Part shown: positions 18,272-26,758 of the stretch, piece by piece
Position numbering within the stretch: the first letter of the stretch is position 1
Layout of the letters: every line of letters starts with the position of its first letter
Assembly: GCA_038534295.1 (NCBI GenBank)
Contig: JBCAXA010000001.1
Span: forward strand, 1,674,001-1,738,000
From: JBCAXA01 sp038534295
GTDB lineage: Bacteria > Pseudomonadota > Gammaproteobacteria > Steroidobacterales > Woeseiaceae
Direction of reading: 5' to 3'
Length of the DNA: 64,000 nucleotides
Notes under the pieces: model-generated
Database searches by the model: none
The model's input: only the letters and a program-made list of their open reading frames with translations
Told to the model about the DNA's origin: nothing
Position numbers and translations under genes: made by a program

Positions 18272-18300
18272 AAGGGGGCCGATCGGCCCCCTTTTTTTTA
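18272..18300 (+). terminator. Rho-independent terminator
   Basis: A perfect GC-rich stem, GGGGGCC-GAT-CGGCCCCC-type (GGGGGCCGATCGGCCCCC), is followed directly by a run of eight T residues. It lies about 33 bases after the stop of the secreted protein gene and ends that transcript. It is the clearest intrinsic terminator in the window. Confidence 0.93.
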
Positions 18301-18371
18301 ACTGCGCGCGAGGTCTTTTCGGTCGTCCACAATGGTGAAACGTTGCGGAGTAACGTCGCTACCGACGGCAC

Positions 18372-19112
18372 CTATTTCGGTCCGGGAAACAACTCGTCCG
18401 TACGTCCGCGAAGGCGATAGTAGATGAGACCGATCCATTCGTGCATTGCGAGATCAAGCGTTTGCAGGTTGGCCACCATACCGAAGTGCGGCCGTATAGC
18501 GCCGACGCGGTAGTCGGCCGGAAAAGCCGTCACGTCCCAATCTTGCGCTCGGAAACACGCCACTGATCGCGGTATGTGCGATGCCGACGTCACCAACAAC
18601 CAGGTTTCGTTGGGCCGCGGCGACAGCGCTTCTTTGAGCTTCACAGCGCTATCGCAGGTGTTGCGCGAGTGTTCCTCGAGCAATATGCGCTGCGGGTCAA
18701 TACCTACGCCAAAAAACAGCTGCTTGGCGACCAGGATCTCGTCGTGGCCGCTATGCGCGAGCCGCGCCGTGGGGTAGCGCTCCGCCAATATGAGAAACGT
18801 CGTCAAACGATCGCCGGCCGCGGTGAGTTGCGGTTGATCGTAAAGATCCGACAGTGCCACGCTCTCTGAACCAGCAAGTACGATTACGCCGTCGACCTGG
18901 GCAAGATTCGTCGGTTGCTCGAATCGAGACTCCAAGGGTTTCATCAGCAAACTGCCGAACGGCAGTAGGCCCAGCGCAACAATCAAGATACATCCGGCGT
19001 TTCTGCAGCGGCGCCCTATTTTCGTGCGCCATAGGACGACGCCGACAATGAGGAGTATGAAGATAAAGTGGCTTGGCTTAACGAACAGCCAGATCAGATA
19101 GTTGAATGTCAT
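18372..19112 (-). CDS. ElyC/SanA/YdcF family protein (DUF218)
   Basis: The 246-residue protein has two N-terminal membrane helices (about residues 4-25 and 32-55) and a DUF218 domain, as in E. coli ElyC, which affects peptidoglycan lipid-carrier metabolism. Domain marks are VDGVIVLAGS near residue 83, the HSGHDE loop near 139, the LLEEHSRNTCDSAVKL segment near 161, and LLVTSASHIPRSVACF near 188. It converges with the upstream gene at 17565. It is likely an envelope-related enzyme or regulator, but the chemistry of this family is not settled. Confidence 0.87.
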   Translation of the reverse strand: MTFNYLIWLFVKPSHFIFILLIVGVVLWRTKIGRRCRNAGCILIVALGLLPFGSLLMKPLESRFEQPTNLAQVDGVIVLAGSESVALSDLYDQPQLTAAGDRLTTFLILAERYPTARLAHSGHDEILVAKQLFFGVGIDPQRILLEEHSRNTCDSAVKLKEALSPRPNETWLLVTSASHIPRSVACFRAQDWDVTAFPADYRVGAIRPHFGMVANLQTLDLAMHEWIGLIYYRLRGRTDELFPGPK

Positions 19113-19361
19113 AGTGCCGCCGCCGTACGTCGGAGGATCGTCATGCGCTCGTGAAGCATCGGGTATTCATCGGTCCATGGGAAGGGAGCCACCGCCTGCA
19201 TCGCCGTTTTCGATGGACCGACGGGCTGCGAACCGTGCTTGTGTAGTCATGCACGTCTCGCAAGAATCCAGGTGCTGGCGACTGACACGAGGCCTGATTT
19301 TGGTGGAGCCGGCGAACCGGGGGTACAGTCTGGAGCAGCGCACGCGTAGGCCGTAAACCAC

Positions 19362-19928
19362 ATGGATCCATTTGAGTACGTGATGGTGATCGTGGCCATC
19401 ATCATTGGCCTTGGGATTACACGCATACTCACCGGCATCGCCGGTCTGATTCAGCACCGCGCGACCGTCAAAGCCTATTGGGTTCATCTGGTATGGGTGA
19501 CGGCGATCTTCCTTTTCATGGTAGAGCTGTGGTGGGGCTGGTGGGGCCTGCGCGGGACATCCGAGTGGCGTTATCTCGACTACTTCCCGCTGTTTTTCAC
19601 GCCGATTGTTCTGTACATCCTAAGCGCGCTGGCTTTTCCGGATTTTCCGGACAAAGACCGACTGGACATTCGCGATTACTACTACGCGAACCACCGCTGG
19701 TTCTTCTCGATCTTCGCGCTGTATCCGATAACTCTCTTTGTCAGCGAGTCATTGCTGGGACCGCAGTCGGTACTGTCGTGGCAAAACTACGTGCGGCTCG
19801 GGATTCTGGCCGTCCTGGTTTTGTGCGCGATTATCCGAAACGCGGTATTTCACGTCATCGTGGCGTTGCTGCTGCTCGCGTTTTTTGTGTTCCTGATTGC
19901 GCCACGGCTGGACGTTATTGCGGCGTAA
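19362..19928 (+). CDS. Small integral membrane protein of unknown function
   Basis: The 188-residue protein has five to six predicted membrane segments: EYVMVIVAIIIGLGITRIL, HLVWVTAIFLFMVELWW, FFTPIVLYILSALAFP, FFSIFALYPITLFVSESL and two at the C-terminus. Tryptophan-rich loops (WWGWWGLRG) are notable. I do not recognise a named family. It is flanked by divergent and convergent neighbours, so it is probably monocistronic. Confidence 0.75.
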   Translation: MDPFEYVMVIVAIIIGLGITRILTGIAGLIQHRATVKAYWVHLVWVTAIFLFMVELWWGWWGLRGTSEWRYLDYFPLFFTPIVLYILSALAFPDFPDKDRLDIRDYYYANHRWFFSIFALYPITLFVSESLLGPQSVLSWQNYVRLGILAVLVLCAIIRNAVFHVIVALLLLAFFVFLIAPRLDVIAA

Positions 19929-19949
19929 ATTGCGGCGGTGGTGCTCCAC

Positions 19950-21104
19950 CTAGATCGACAGCAGACGGGCCTCTAACGGCCACCGCGGCGCAGCGGGGAC
20001 ATCGGCCGCATACCCCAACCGCGCAAACATCTGCACCGTTTGGCCGTCGGTCGCACCGAGGTCGGTATGGATTTGCCGATAGTGCTCGGCCATTTCGGGA
20101 AACTCCTGCAGCGCCTGACTAAGCGGATGAAACGCAAGGCCGCTCGCATTTGCTGCAAGCTGCATACGCACCCAGGCATGGCCTGCGTTGAGTTGATCGA
20201 CGCGCGAATTGGACTCGGTGACGGTCCAGGCGAAGGCCATCGCTGTTCTGCAGGCGTCGGCGTAAAACAACTCGGAGTCGGCGAAGGCGCGAGACTCCGT
20301 ATCTGCCATTTGCTCGCGGGTGAGCATTCCCAGCGTATTCAGTCCTTCCATCAGCGCCCCCTCGAGATAGATACCGTCGGGGTTCTCGTTGATTTCCGCC
20401 TTGCCGATTCGTGTGACGTCAATACTCTCGCGCCGCGTTGCCGGGTTTGCCCATTCGACTTTCCACGCGTCGACGGCAAGTTTGCGCAGACGCGCGAGGC
20501 GGTCATCGTCTACTGTGCCAAAGGCAGGCACGCTGGCTATGGTGGCACCGATGACGCCAGCCAGATCCTCAGCATTGACGGCACGGCTGGTATCGAATGG
20601 CAGCCGGCAAGTTCGGCGCGTCAGCACCGTAGCGAACAAGGGGTCGACATCAACGTCCGGATCGGCGCTGAAAGTAACGGTAGCGATGGGTCGCTCATCG
20701 AGTCGCGGCTGCGGCTCGCCATGGGGAAACGGATCGATATGGGCTCGAAATCCGTTAGCGGCTGCTGCCTGTTGCAGGATTTCCAGGAAGCAGCCAAAGC
20801 CGATGACGACTTGCCGATCGTACGGGTCGGTCGCCGGGAGCCGGCGGTTCGGGTCGCAGAACACCGAGATTTGCAGTTCGGATTCCAGTCTGACCTGCCA
20901 CGGCTGCAGGTTGTGGGGATTGGGCGCCAGGATTGCGTATGCCAGCGCGTCGAGTCGAGGGTCGCCAAAACCGCGGCTCGCGGCGCGCCAGGGTTCACGC
21001 GCTGCCGCCGCTGTCCGGGTCAGGGCCCAGCCGGCGCCACCGGCCGCGATGACCACAATGGCCGCGGTACCGGTCTTCAGCAGCCACCGCCGTGTGCTCG
21101 TCAT
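19950..21104 (-). CDS. Acg-like nitroreductase family oxidoreductase, exported or membrane-anchored
   Basis: The 384-residue protein belongs to the FMN-binding nitroreductase superfamily, nearest in style to mycobacterial Acg. Supporting segments are LAPNPHNLQPWQVRL near residue 59, which corresponds to the FMN phosphate-binding start, PYDRQVVIGFGCFLEIL near 92, and the C-terminal AHAWVRMQLAANASGLAFHP and FARLGYAAD. The N-terminus STRRWLLKTG plus a hydrophobic stretch and alanine-rich end resembles a twin-arginine signal. The ATG at 21104 is used instead of a TTG two codons upstream. Substrate is unknown. Confidence 0.82.
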   Translation of the reverse strand: MTSTRRWLLKTGTAAIVVIAAGGAGWALTRTAAAAREPWRAASRGFGDPRLDALAYAILAPNPHNLQPWQVRLESELQISVFCDPNRRLPATDPYDRQVVIGFGCFLEILQQAAAANGFRAHIDPFPHGEPQPRLDERPIATVTFSADPDVDVDPLFATVLTRRTCRLPFDTSRAVNAEDLAGVIGATIASVPAFGTVDDDRLARLRKLAVDAWKVEWANPATRRESIDVTRIGKAEINENPDGIYLEGALMEGLNTLGMLTREQMADTESRAFADSELFYADACRTAMAFAWTVTESNSRVDQLNAGHAWVRMQLAANASGLAFHPLSQALQEFPEMAEHYRQIHTDLGATDGQTVQMFARLGYAADVPAAPRWPLEARLLSI

Positions 21105-21251
21105 GGGCAATCCTTCGTCGAGCGACCATCATCGCCTGCCGTGGCATAACTCCGGTCGATCGTTGGCCAGTCGCTATGCCGGTTCATCGGATTTACCAAA
21201 CTGCGTTGTCGATACCGAAACAGGCTACCGACAGTATCGGCGGAAAGTCGC

Positions 21252-21923
21252 CTAGCGGATACGTCGCCGTCGCAGCAGACCGATTGCCGCGAGCCCAGTG
21301 CCGACCAGCGCCAGACCGATGGGTTCTGGCACTGGTACCGGTTCATCACTTAGAAAGAAAGCGAAGTCCGAGCCGACGCCGAACTCGAAATTGAATTCAG
21401 GATTACGATTAATGCCATTGCCGGGCCCGGTCGTGACCCAGAAAGTTCCGTTGAGTACTGAACCGTCACCGGAATTTGTTGCGCCGCTCAACCCTAGCCA
21501 GTAGGACCCGGTGGCTAACGTAAGGGTTGATTCAAGATCAAACGATGCGAAAAAAATCGGCAGGCTGAACGGTGGAAAATCGATGTCGGTCGGCGGAAAA
21601 CTCGTTTGCGACGTGGACACCGAAACACCTGCGCCTGTCGCAATGACGTCGCCGGGTTGGCCGCCGACACTGCTGTATAACGTGTACGTTATGTCGCGGT
21701 TCCAGGCATCGAACCCAGCTGGGTTTTCGAAGTAGAAACCGACTGACGAGACCATCGAGTCGGTTGCCAGCGAGAAATCGTCGAGGGTTTCATTGACGCC
21801 GTTGATCGACCAACCGATGCCAGCTGGTGGACCGTTGTCGTAGATGATCGCTCCTTGCGCTTGAGATGAAACGAGGAGTATCAAAATCGCTGCTGTTCGA
21901 TCGGCCACGAGCCCGCCCTCCAT
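21252..21923 (-). CDS. PEP-CTERM sorting domain protein
   Basis: The 223-residue protein starts with a signal peptide (from the ATG at 21923, ending near SSQAQG). It ends with a PEP-CTERM tail: the VPEP motif, a hydrophobic helix (IGLALVGTGLAAIGLL) and the basic cluster RRRRIR. Such proteins are sorted by an exosortase/EpsH system and are usually surface or extracellular-polysaccharide associated. The middle is beta-rich and Gly/Ser/Asn-rich with no recognised enzyme domain. No exosortase gene is in this window. Confidence 0.88.
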   Translation of the reverse strand: MEGGLVADRTAAILILLVSSQAQGAIIYDNGPPAGIGWSINGVNETLDDFSLATDSMVSSVGFYFENPAGFDAWNRDITYTLYSSVGGQPGDVIATGAGVSVSTSQTSFPPTDIDFPPFSLPIFFASFDLESTLTLATGSYWLGLSGATNSGDGSVLNGTFWVTTGPGNGINRNPEFNFEFGVGSDFAFFLSDEPVPVPEPIGLALVGTGLAAIGLLRRRRIR

Positions 21924-22275
21924 TGCGCCACTGGTTGTGTAGACAAGCAAGATTTGTTCCGAGTTATGTTAAGTAAAATAGATACAGTGCCTTGCGCCAA
22001 CGCCGCTCGGCTGCTTGATCGCGGTTTGTAAATCAACTCGACACGTCCTTGCGGATATGCCCAATCGGCAGGAACTGATGCGTTTGCTCCTCTGCGGGAA
22101 TTGCTGCGATACCGGCCGGTGCAATGGCATGCGTGCCTGACGCATAGCGTCGACGTTGGCGGAAAAACCAGCCGGAATATCGGGACGGGCCACAATTCTC
22201 GTGCACCGGTATTTCGCTTGATACTGCTTCACACTACTCTTGACAAGATATTGTCGTTACGACAACATATTGTCA
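21924..22275. promoter_or_regulatory. Intergenic region with MarR-type operators and promoter
   Basis: About 350 bases without a supported gene, between divergent genes. The last 40 bases hold two near-identical palindromes, GACAAGATATTGTC at 22242-22255 and GACAACATATTGTC at 22261-22274, with centres 19 bp apart. A third overlapping palindrome is TTGTCG-TTA-CGACAA at 22251-22265. TTGACA at 22240-22245 is a consensus -35. The -10 17 bases downstream (CAACAT) is weak. The sites end two bases before the MarR ATG at 22276. Autorepression by the adjacent MarR protein is inferred. Confidence 0.7.
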
Positions 22276-22740
22276 ATGAACAAGCGACACTCAGCGACCG
22301 GCTCGCATCTTACGGATTTGATCCTCGAGACTTTCCGGCTCAACGGCGCTTTGCTAACCGCAGGCGACGTGCTGGTTGAGGATCTGGGTCTGACCAGCGC
22401 GCGCTGGCAAGTACTCGGCGCGCTGGGCCTTGCCGATAAACCGATGACGGTGGCACAAATCGGGAGGCGAATGGGGATATCCCGACAGGCCGTGCAACGG
22501 TTGGTGAACGAAATGGTTGCCGATGGGTTGCTTGTTCTCCAGGACAACCCCGAGCACAAGCGATCTCGGCTGGTCGCATTAACGAATACCGGCCGCCGCG
22601 CTTATGCCGATGCCGACTCGCGGCAGATCGCCTGGGTCAACGAGCTTGGTGCCGGACTCAAAGCCAGCGACATAGGAAACGCCGCGGCGGTGCTGAAGAC
22701 CCTGCATGAGCGACTTTCACGAAAAAACGACCGCGCTTGA
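22276..22740 (+). CDS. MarR family transcriptional regulator
   Basis: The 154-residue protein (ATG at 22276) is a winged-helix MarR dimer. The DNA-binding part shows KPMTVAQIGRRMGISRQAVQRLVNEMVADGL, best viewed as helix-turn-helix IGRRMGISRQAVQRLV, then the wing DNPEHKRSRLVALT. No ribosome site precedes the ATG, and the predicted promoter is so close that the message might be leaderless. Paired palindromes immediately upstream point to autoregulation. The next two genes follow with 11-base spacing and a 4-base overlap, so it probably controls a three-gene operon. Confidence 0.92.
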   Translation: MNKRHSATGSHLTDLILETFRLNGALLTAGDVLVEDLGLTSARWQVLGALGLADKPMTVAQIGRRMGISRQAVQRLVNEMVADGLLVLQDNPEHKRSRLVALTNTGRRAYADADSRQIAWVNELGAGLKASDIGNAAAVLKTLHERLSRKNDRA

Positions 22741-22751
22741 GGAGCGGACAG

Positions 22752-23129
22752 ATGGTTCACTTGGCAAATCTCGACGACACGATCAGCGTCCTTGACCAAC
22801 TCGATGAAGATGTAGCTCCAGTCGTACTGGTCAATGTCTTCACCGTGGACCCCGAGGAGATTGACGAAGTCCTTGCGGCTTGGACGCGTGATGCTGCGTT
22901 TATGCAGCAGCAACCCGGCTTCGTGCGAACCCAGCTGCACCGCGGCATCGGCGGCAGCTCGACACTGATGAACTACGCGGTCTGGGAGAGCGTTGCGGCA
23001 TTCCGGGCAGCGTTCGAACACCCGCAATTCCGCCGTCAGATCGAATCTTACCCAGAGAGTGCCGTTTCACGTCCGCATCTTTTCAGCGCCGTCGCGGTGC
23101 CAGGAATTTGCCGGGACAGCATCCAGTGA
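22752..23129 (+). CDS. Antibiotic biosynthesis monooxygenase (ABM) domain protein
   Basis: The ATG at 22752 has GAGGAG 8 bases upstream and gives 125 residues. The fold is a ferredoxin-like ABM domain: VVLVNVFTVDPEEIDEVLAAW, then QQPGFVRTQLHRGIGG and NYAVWESVAAFRAAFEHPQF, the typical order of strand, helix and paired strands. ABM proteins act as cofactor-free monooxygenases on quinols or as heme- and quinone-related enzymes. The MarR gene upstream and membrane protein downstream suggest a small stress- or aromatic-response unit, which is inference. Confidence 0.85.
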   Translation: MVHLANLDDTISVLDQLDEDVAPVVLVNVFTVDPEEIDEVLAAWTRDAAFMQQQPGFVRTQLHRGIGGSSTLMNYAVWESVAAFRAAFEHPQFRRQIESYPESAVSRPHLFSAVAVPGICRDSIQ

Positions 23130-23629
23130 AAGCATTACTGCACGGTACCGCCGGTCTCGTCGCGTTCGTCACGATCATTCTGTTCTGGACCGCAACGCTC
23201 GCCGTAGAGCTGTTCGGGTCAGCGTCGGATATCTCCGCCGTTAAATCGAACATCGTTTTGGGCCTTGCAGTGCTGATCCCCGCGATGGCCGTTGCGAGTG
23301 CTTCCGGCATGTCGCTAGGACGCAGCCGCAACGGCGCGCTAACCGAGCGCAAGAGCAACCGCATGAGGATAATTGCGGCGAACGGCGTTTTGGTCCTCAT
23401 CCCGGCCGCGGTGTTTCTGGCCAACCGTGCGGGCCAGCATGTTTTCGATATCTGGTTCTACACGGTACAGGCAGCAGAACTCGCTGCCGGTGGCGTTAAT
23501 GTTTGGCTGATGGGATTGAATATTCGGGACGGGCTGCGTTTGTCCGGTCGCTTTCACGCAAGACCCACCCGCCGAATGGCGCAGCCAGCGTCAAGCGAAT
23601 TCCAGGCCGCTAATTCTCACCGCCGCTGA
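23126..23629 (+). CDS. Small integral membrane protein in the MarR operon
   Basis: The GTG at 23126 overlaps the stop of the ABM gene (GTGA) and gives 167 residues. Four hydrophobic helices are visible: LLHGTAGLVAFVTIILFWTA, IVLGLAVLIPAMAVASASG, IAANGVLVLIPAAVFLANRA and FYTVQAAELAAGGVNVWLMG. The hydrophilic tail is basic. No family name is assigned. Translational coupling with the ABM protein suggests they work together, for example as a membrane quinone-linked pair, but this is speculative. The 3' end overlaps the convergent GNAT gene by about 20 bases. Confidence 0.78.
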   Translation: MKALLHGTAGLVAFVTIILFWTATLAVELFGSASDISAVKSNIVLGLAVLIPAMAVASASGMSLGRSRNGALTERKSNRMRIIAANGVLVLIPAAVFLANRAGQHVFDIWFYTVQAAELAAGGVNVWLMGLNIRDGLRLSGRFHARPTRRMAQPASSEFQAANSHRR

Positions 23630-24113
23630 GGTCGATGATCTTTTTCATCGAGTAATCGGTGTGGCCGGGCGGCGAATCTTCGAGTACGGCGAACACTTCG
23701 TAGCCCTGTTTTTGGTAGAACTCGCGCGCCTGGAAACTCGCGGTCGACAGCCGAAAACGGTGCACGCCACGCGACAGTGCCATACGTTCGATCTGTGCCA
23801 ACAATCGCGAGCCAATGCCTTCGCTGCGCAATTCGTCGTCAACCCACAGCAGCTCAACGTGCAGCCAGTCCCATGCAATTTGCCCAGTGGCACCGCCGCG
23901 GATGCGGCCTGCGTCATCGCGCACATAGACGCCTACCGGCACGCGCAGTTTCGAATCAAGAAACTGATTGTTGTACGTCATTAGCCCACGCAGCACTTTC
24001 TCCGTCATATCCGACGGTGGATGTTCCATCGCTTCGAAGTGCAGCGTGCGCGCACGTTTGCCGCCCAGCCAGTCGGACAAACGCCGTTTCAGACTGAGCT
24101 TCTCGGAGTTCAC
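23610..24113 (-). CDS. GNAT family N-acetyltransferase
   Basis: The GTG at 24113 overlaps the stop of the upstream Kazal gene (GTGA) and gives 167 residues. The earlier in-frame start lies inside that gene and was rejected. GNAT motif A is ELLWVDDELRSEGIGSRLL near residue 88-106, with the acetyl-CoA loop RSEGIGSRLL. The C-terminal motif REFYQKQGYEVFAVLE is typical. The substrate is unknown. It is the last gene of the minus-strand run from envC, translationally coupled to the Kazal protein. Confidence 0.88.
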   Translation of the reverse strand: MNSEKLSLKRRLSDWLGGKRARTLHFEAMEHPPSDMTEKVLRGLMTYNNQFLDSKLRVPVGVYVRDDAGRIRGGATGQIAWDWLHVELLWVDDELRSEGIGSRLLAQIERMALSRGVHRFRLSTASFQAREFYQKQGYEVFAVLEDSPPGHTDYSMKKIIDLSGGEN

Positions 24114-24913
24114 TTCAGGCAGCTGCCGGCATACGCGAGGTCGACGCCGGCTAATTCGAGTAGGCACACGTTGTCGTAAGTGTTGCCGTCCAGACCACAG
24201 ACAGGACGGAAAACACGCGGGCAATTACGGCCCTCGCAAAGCCCGGGTTTCGCAATCCGCGCACCGGCTCGTTCGGCCTCACAGGCATTCGAATACGTGA
24301 CGTCGTCGCGACCGCAAACGGGGACGAACATTCCGGGGCACGGACGAGCGTTGCATGCATTTAACGCCACAATCTCAATATCGTCGGCATCGGCGAGACA
24401 CGCATTGGCGTAGGTCTGGCCATCAGCACCGCAGACCGGTGCGTAAACCTCGGGACAATTCAGCGTGTCGCAGACACCGTCGCGCTGGACCATGACCCGG
24501 GCCTTATCGGCCTCGCAGCGATTTCGGTAGCTGCGCCCATTCATGCCGCAGACTGGCTCGCGCGCCTCCGGGCACGCGAACTCACCGCAAGTACCGCGGC
24601 TGACGACGTCGATACCCGCCGATTCGGCGTAGCACGAGTTGCTGTACGTGTTGCCGTCCGCGCCGCAGACGGGATTGAACTCTTCCGTGCACTGCAGCGC
24701 GGCTGCGCAGACACCTTCTTCGGCAATGTCGGTTCCAGCGGTGCGTGCGAGGCATGGATTGCCGTACGTCTTACCGTCCCCACCGCAGACCGGATCATAG
24801 ACCTCCGGGCAGAAGCTCTCGCCCTGCTCCAGCGTTTCCGCGGCGTCTTGGGCGAATGTAGGGGGAGTCACCGCAGCGGCGAGGACGACGATCCAAAAAC
24901 TAGAACGAATCAT
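24110..24913 (-). CDS. Secreted protein with six tandem four-cysteine Kazal-type domains
   Basis: After a signal peptide (about residues 1-21, ending PTFA) the 267-residue protein is six Kazal-like repeats of about 38 residues. Each has the form CPxxxxPVCGxDGxTYxNxC followed by a final Cys about 14 residues later. Kazal domains are serine-protease inhibitors. In every repeat the same two cysteines, C1 and C5, which normally form one disulfide, are missing, while C2-C4 and C3-C6 are kept (24 cysteines in all). It may inhibit host or competitor proteases, or may be structural. It lies in an envelope gene run and is coupled to a GNAT gene. Confidence 0.9.
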   Translation of the reverse strand: MIRSSFWIVVLAAAVTPPTFAQDAAETLEQGESFCPEVYDPVCGGDGKTYGNPCLARTAGTDIAEEGVCAAALQCTEEFNPVCGADGNTYSNSCYAESAGIDVVSRGTCGEFACPEAREPVCGMNGRSYRNRCEADKARVMVQRDGVCDTLNCPEVYAPVCGADGQTYANACLADADDIEIVALNACNARPCPGMFVPVCGRDDVTYSNACEAERAGARIAKPGLCEGRNCPRVFRPVCGLDGNTYDNVCLLELAGVDLAYAGSCLK

Positions 24914-24988
24914 GGGCGAAGAATATCAAAAGGCTCTTAATGGACGATGACGGCGGTCAACAACCTGCGCAACGGCTACGGGGTTATG

Positions 24989-25615
24989 TCACGGCCGTGT
25001 AGCGCTAGCATCCACCGGTAGATAGCGGTAATGGCCGGTAATCGGAAACAGGAACAGCGAATCGTCGAGGCGCGGACCGGCACCGATATTGTGTGCGATC
25101 AACGGCGTTCTACCGTCGTCGGCCAGTTTATCTGTGACAATGCCAATATGCGGTAAGTTGCCTGGCAGCACCCACGTGACGAGATCGCCCGGCCGATAGT
25201 CCGCTGCATTCGCCGATATCGGCAACTCGGTGCCGTGCCTGCGGAAGTACACCGCGAGATTTGGTACTCGGCGATGATCGATATTCGGATCGGGTCGCTC
25301 GAGCCCCCAGATCCGCTTTGATGGATAAATGTCGAAATTTGCGCGCATGTCTTCGTGCACGACTCGCTGCAAATCGACGCCAAGCGCACGATAGGCGCGG
25401 ATGATTACGTCGGTACAAACGCCGCGGTCGGCCGGTACGTCGCCGCCCGGATAGTCGATACGCCGGTAGCTTCCGTCGTAAACGACCGCATGGCGTGTGC
25501 GTTCGATCGCGGCAGCCGCCAAGGCCGCGGCCGTATCGGCCATTACGCGATGGGCAGTGACCGACAGCAGGCACGCTAGTGCGCACGACGCTGCTACCGG
25601 GAAGCGTTGCGACAC
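24989..25615 (-). CDS. DUF1287 family protein
   Basis: The 208-residue protein (GTG start) has an N-terminal signal peptide and a DUF1287 domain, an NlpC/P60-like fold. Typical motifs are the nucleophile region PADRGVCTDVIIRAYRALG near residue 61-79, then HEDMRANFDIYPSKRIWGL, NIDHRRVPNLAVYF, and PGDLVTWVLPGNLPHIGIV with the conserved His. Such proteins are predicted periplasmic amidases or peptidases, and activity has not been shown here. It starts 3 bases after the GGDEF gene, so it belongs to the same operon. Confidence 0.88.
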   Translation of the reverse strand: MSQRFPVAASCALACLLSVTAHRVMADTAAALAAAAIERTRHAVVYDGSYRRIDYPGGDVPADRGVCTDVIIRAYRALGVDLQRVVHEDMRANFDIYPSKRIWGLERPDPNIDHRRVPNLAVYFRRHGTELPISANAADYRPGDLVTWVLPGNLPHIGIVTDKLADDGRTPLIAHNIGAGPRLDDSLFLFPITGHYRYLPVDASATRP

Positions 25616-25618
25616 GGA

Positions 25619-26758
25619 TTAGCCGCCCTGGTCGACGCTCTTTAAGGCGTCCGGCTCGCGATCGCGTTGTCGGCGTTGCGCCTTATCGAGATACATGGCT
25701 TTGTCGGCCGCGTTCATGAGCGCCTGCGGATCGTCGCCGTCGTCCGGAAACGACGCAAGACCGATACTCACGGAGATCCGCACCATTTTCGGACCGGCTT
25801 TCAAAGTCGTTGCGAATATCGAGTTGCGGATACGGCGGATGGCGCCCTGCGAATCCTCAGCCGATGAATACCGCAACAGCAGTATGAACTCATCGCCACC
25901 GTACCGCGCGGCGATATCGGTTCCGCGCGTGCAGCGTTGAATTGCCCGCGACACGAGCTGGATAGCCCGGTTGCCGGCCTCGTGGCCGAACTCGTCATTG
26001 ATCGGCTTCAGCGCGTCGACATCGATCATGACGATCCCGTAGGGCTGGCCGTCGCGAATGGCCTCGAGATGAACGTGCTCGAGCTTGGTCGTGAACGCCC
26101 GCATGTTGTACAGCTCGGTCAGGTCATCGCGTTCAGACAGTGCGTGGATTTGGCGCCGGGTGGATCGAAAATTCTGCGCTAGCAGCGTCGTCAGATACGT
26201 CACGAGCAAGATGGGAGCGAACTGCAACAGCAGCGCCGCGAGTCGGGATGCGTTGGGCACTGTCGGCCAGCCCTCCTGCCACGTTCCGACCGCGAGAAAT
26301 GCGACAAACACCAGCGCCAGCATCCAAAACGTAGCGACGTGGCCGAGCACGATGCCGGCAACGATCAGCGGCAACAGGTACAACGCAATCAGCGGACTGG
26401 CAACGCCACCGGTGATCGTCGCGAGAATCGTGACGAACAGGACCATCAGTACCGCTTCAACGGCCAATCGCGTCCGCGTGCGATGCTGGAATGCGGGTAT
26501 CGGTCGCAGGGCAAAGAGCGCTGCGGTGTAAGCGACCACGATACCGACATACAGATCGCGGCGTTCGCCAGCCACGTCACCAAACAGCAGATAAACCACC
26601 GCCAACGCGACCATCAATACACTGATCTGCGCGATGCTCGACGAAAAGCCGCGGAGGTCCGCAAGCTCCGGGTCGATCCGGCGCTGAATGCGCGTCCGGC
26701 CTGTGATCTTACTGACCAACGGCAGGGTCCGGCAGGCCGTAGCGGCGAACGAGGTCAT
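25619..26758 (-). CDS. Membrane-bound GGDEF diguanylate cyclase
   Basis: The product (about 379 residues from the ATG at 26758; a TTG at 26719 just before the first basic stretch is an alternative) has five to six N-terminal membrane helices. A C-terminal GGDEF domain follows, which makes cyclic di-GMP from GTP. The active motif is RYGGDEF near residue 290. An inhibitory I-site RGTD lies exactly five residues before GGDEF. LSERDDLTELYNMRAF marks the domain start. It overlaps the end of yibQ and sits in a cell-envelope operon, so second-messenger output may be tied to wall remodelling. Confidence 0.92.
   Translation of the reverse strand: MTSFAATACRTLPLVSKITGRTRIQRRIDPELADLRGFSSSIAQISVLMVALAVVYLLFGDVAGERRDLYVGIVVAYTAALFALRPIPAFQHRTRTRLAVEAVLMVLFVTILATITGGVASPLIALYLLPLIVAGIVLGHVATFWMLALVFVAFLAVGTWQEGWPTVPNASRLAALLLQFAPILLVTYLTTLLAQNFRSTRRQIHALSERDDLTELYNMRAFTTKLEHVHLEAIRDGQPYGIVMIDVDALKPINDEFGHEAGNRAIQLVSRAIQRCTRGTDIAARYGGDEFILLLRYSSAEDSQGAIRRIRNSIFATTLKAGPKMVRISVSIGLASFPDDGDDPQALMNAADKAMYLDKAQRRQRDREPDALKSVDQGG

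Noticed and set aside
21969..22232. An 87-residue minus-strand ORF in the gap before the MarR gene
   Set aside because: No ribosome site, no recognisable motif and composition unlike its neighbours; not supportable as a gene.
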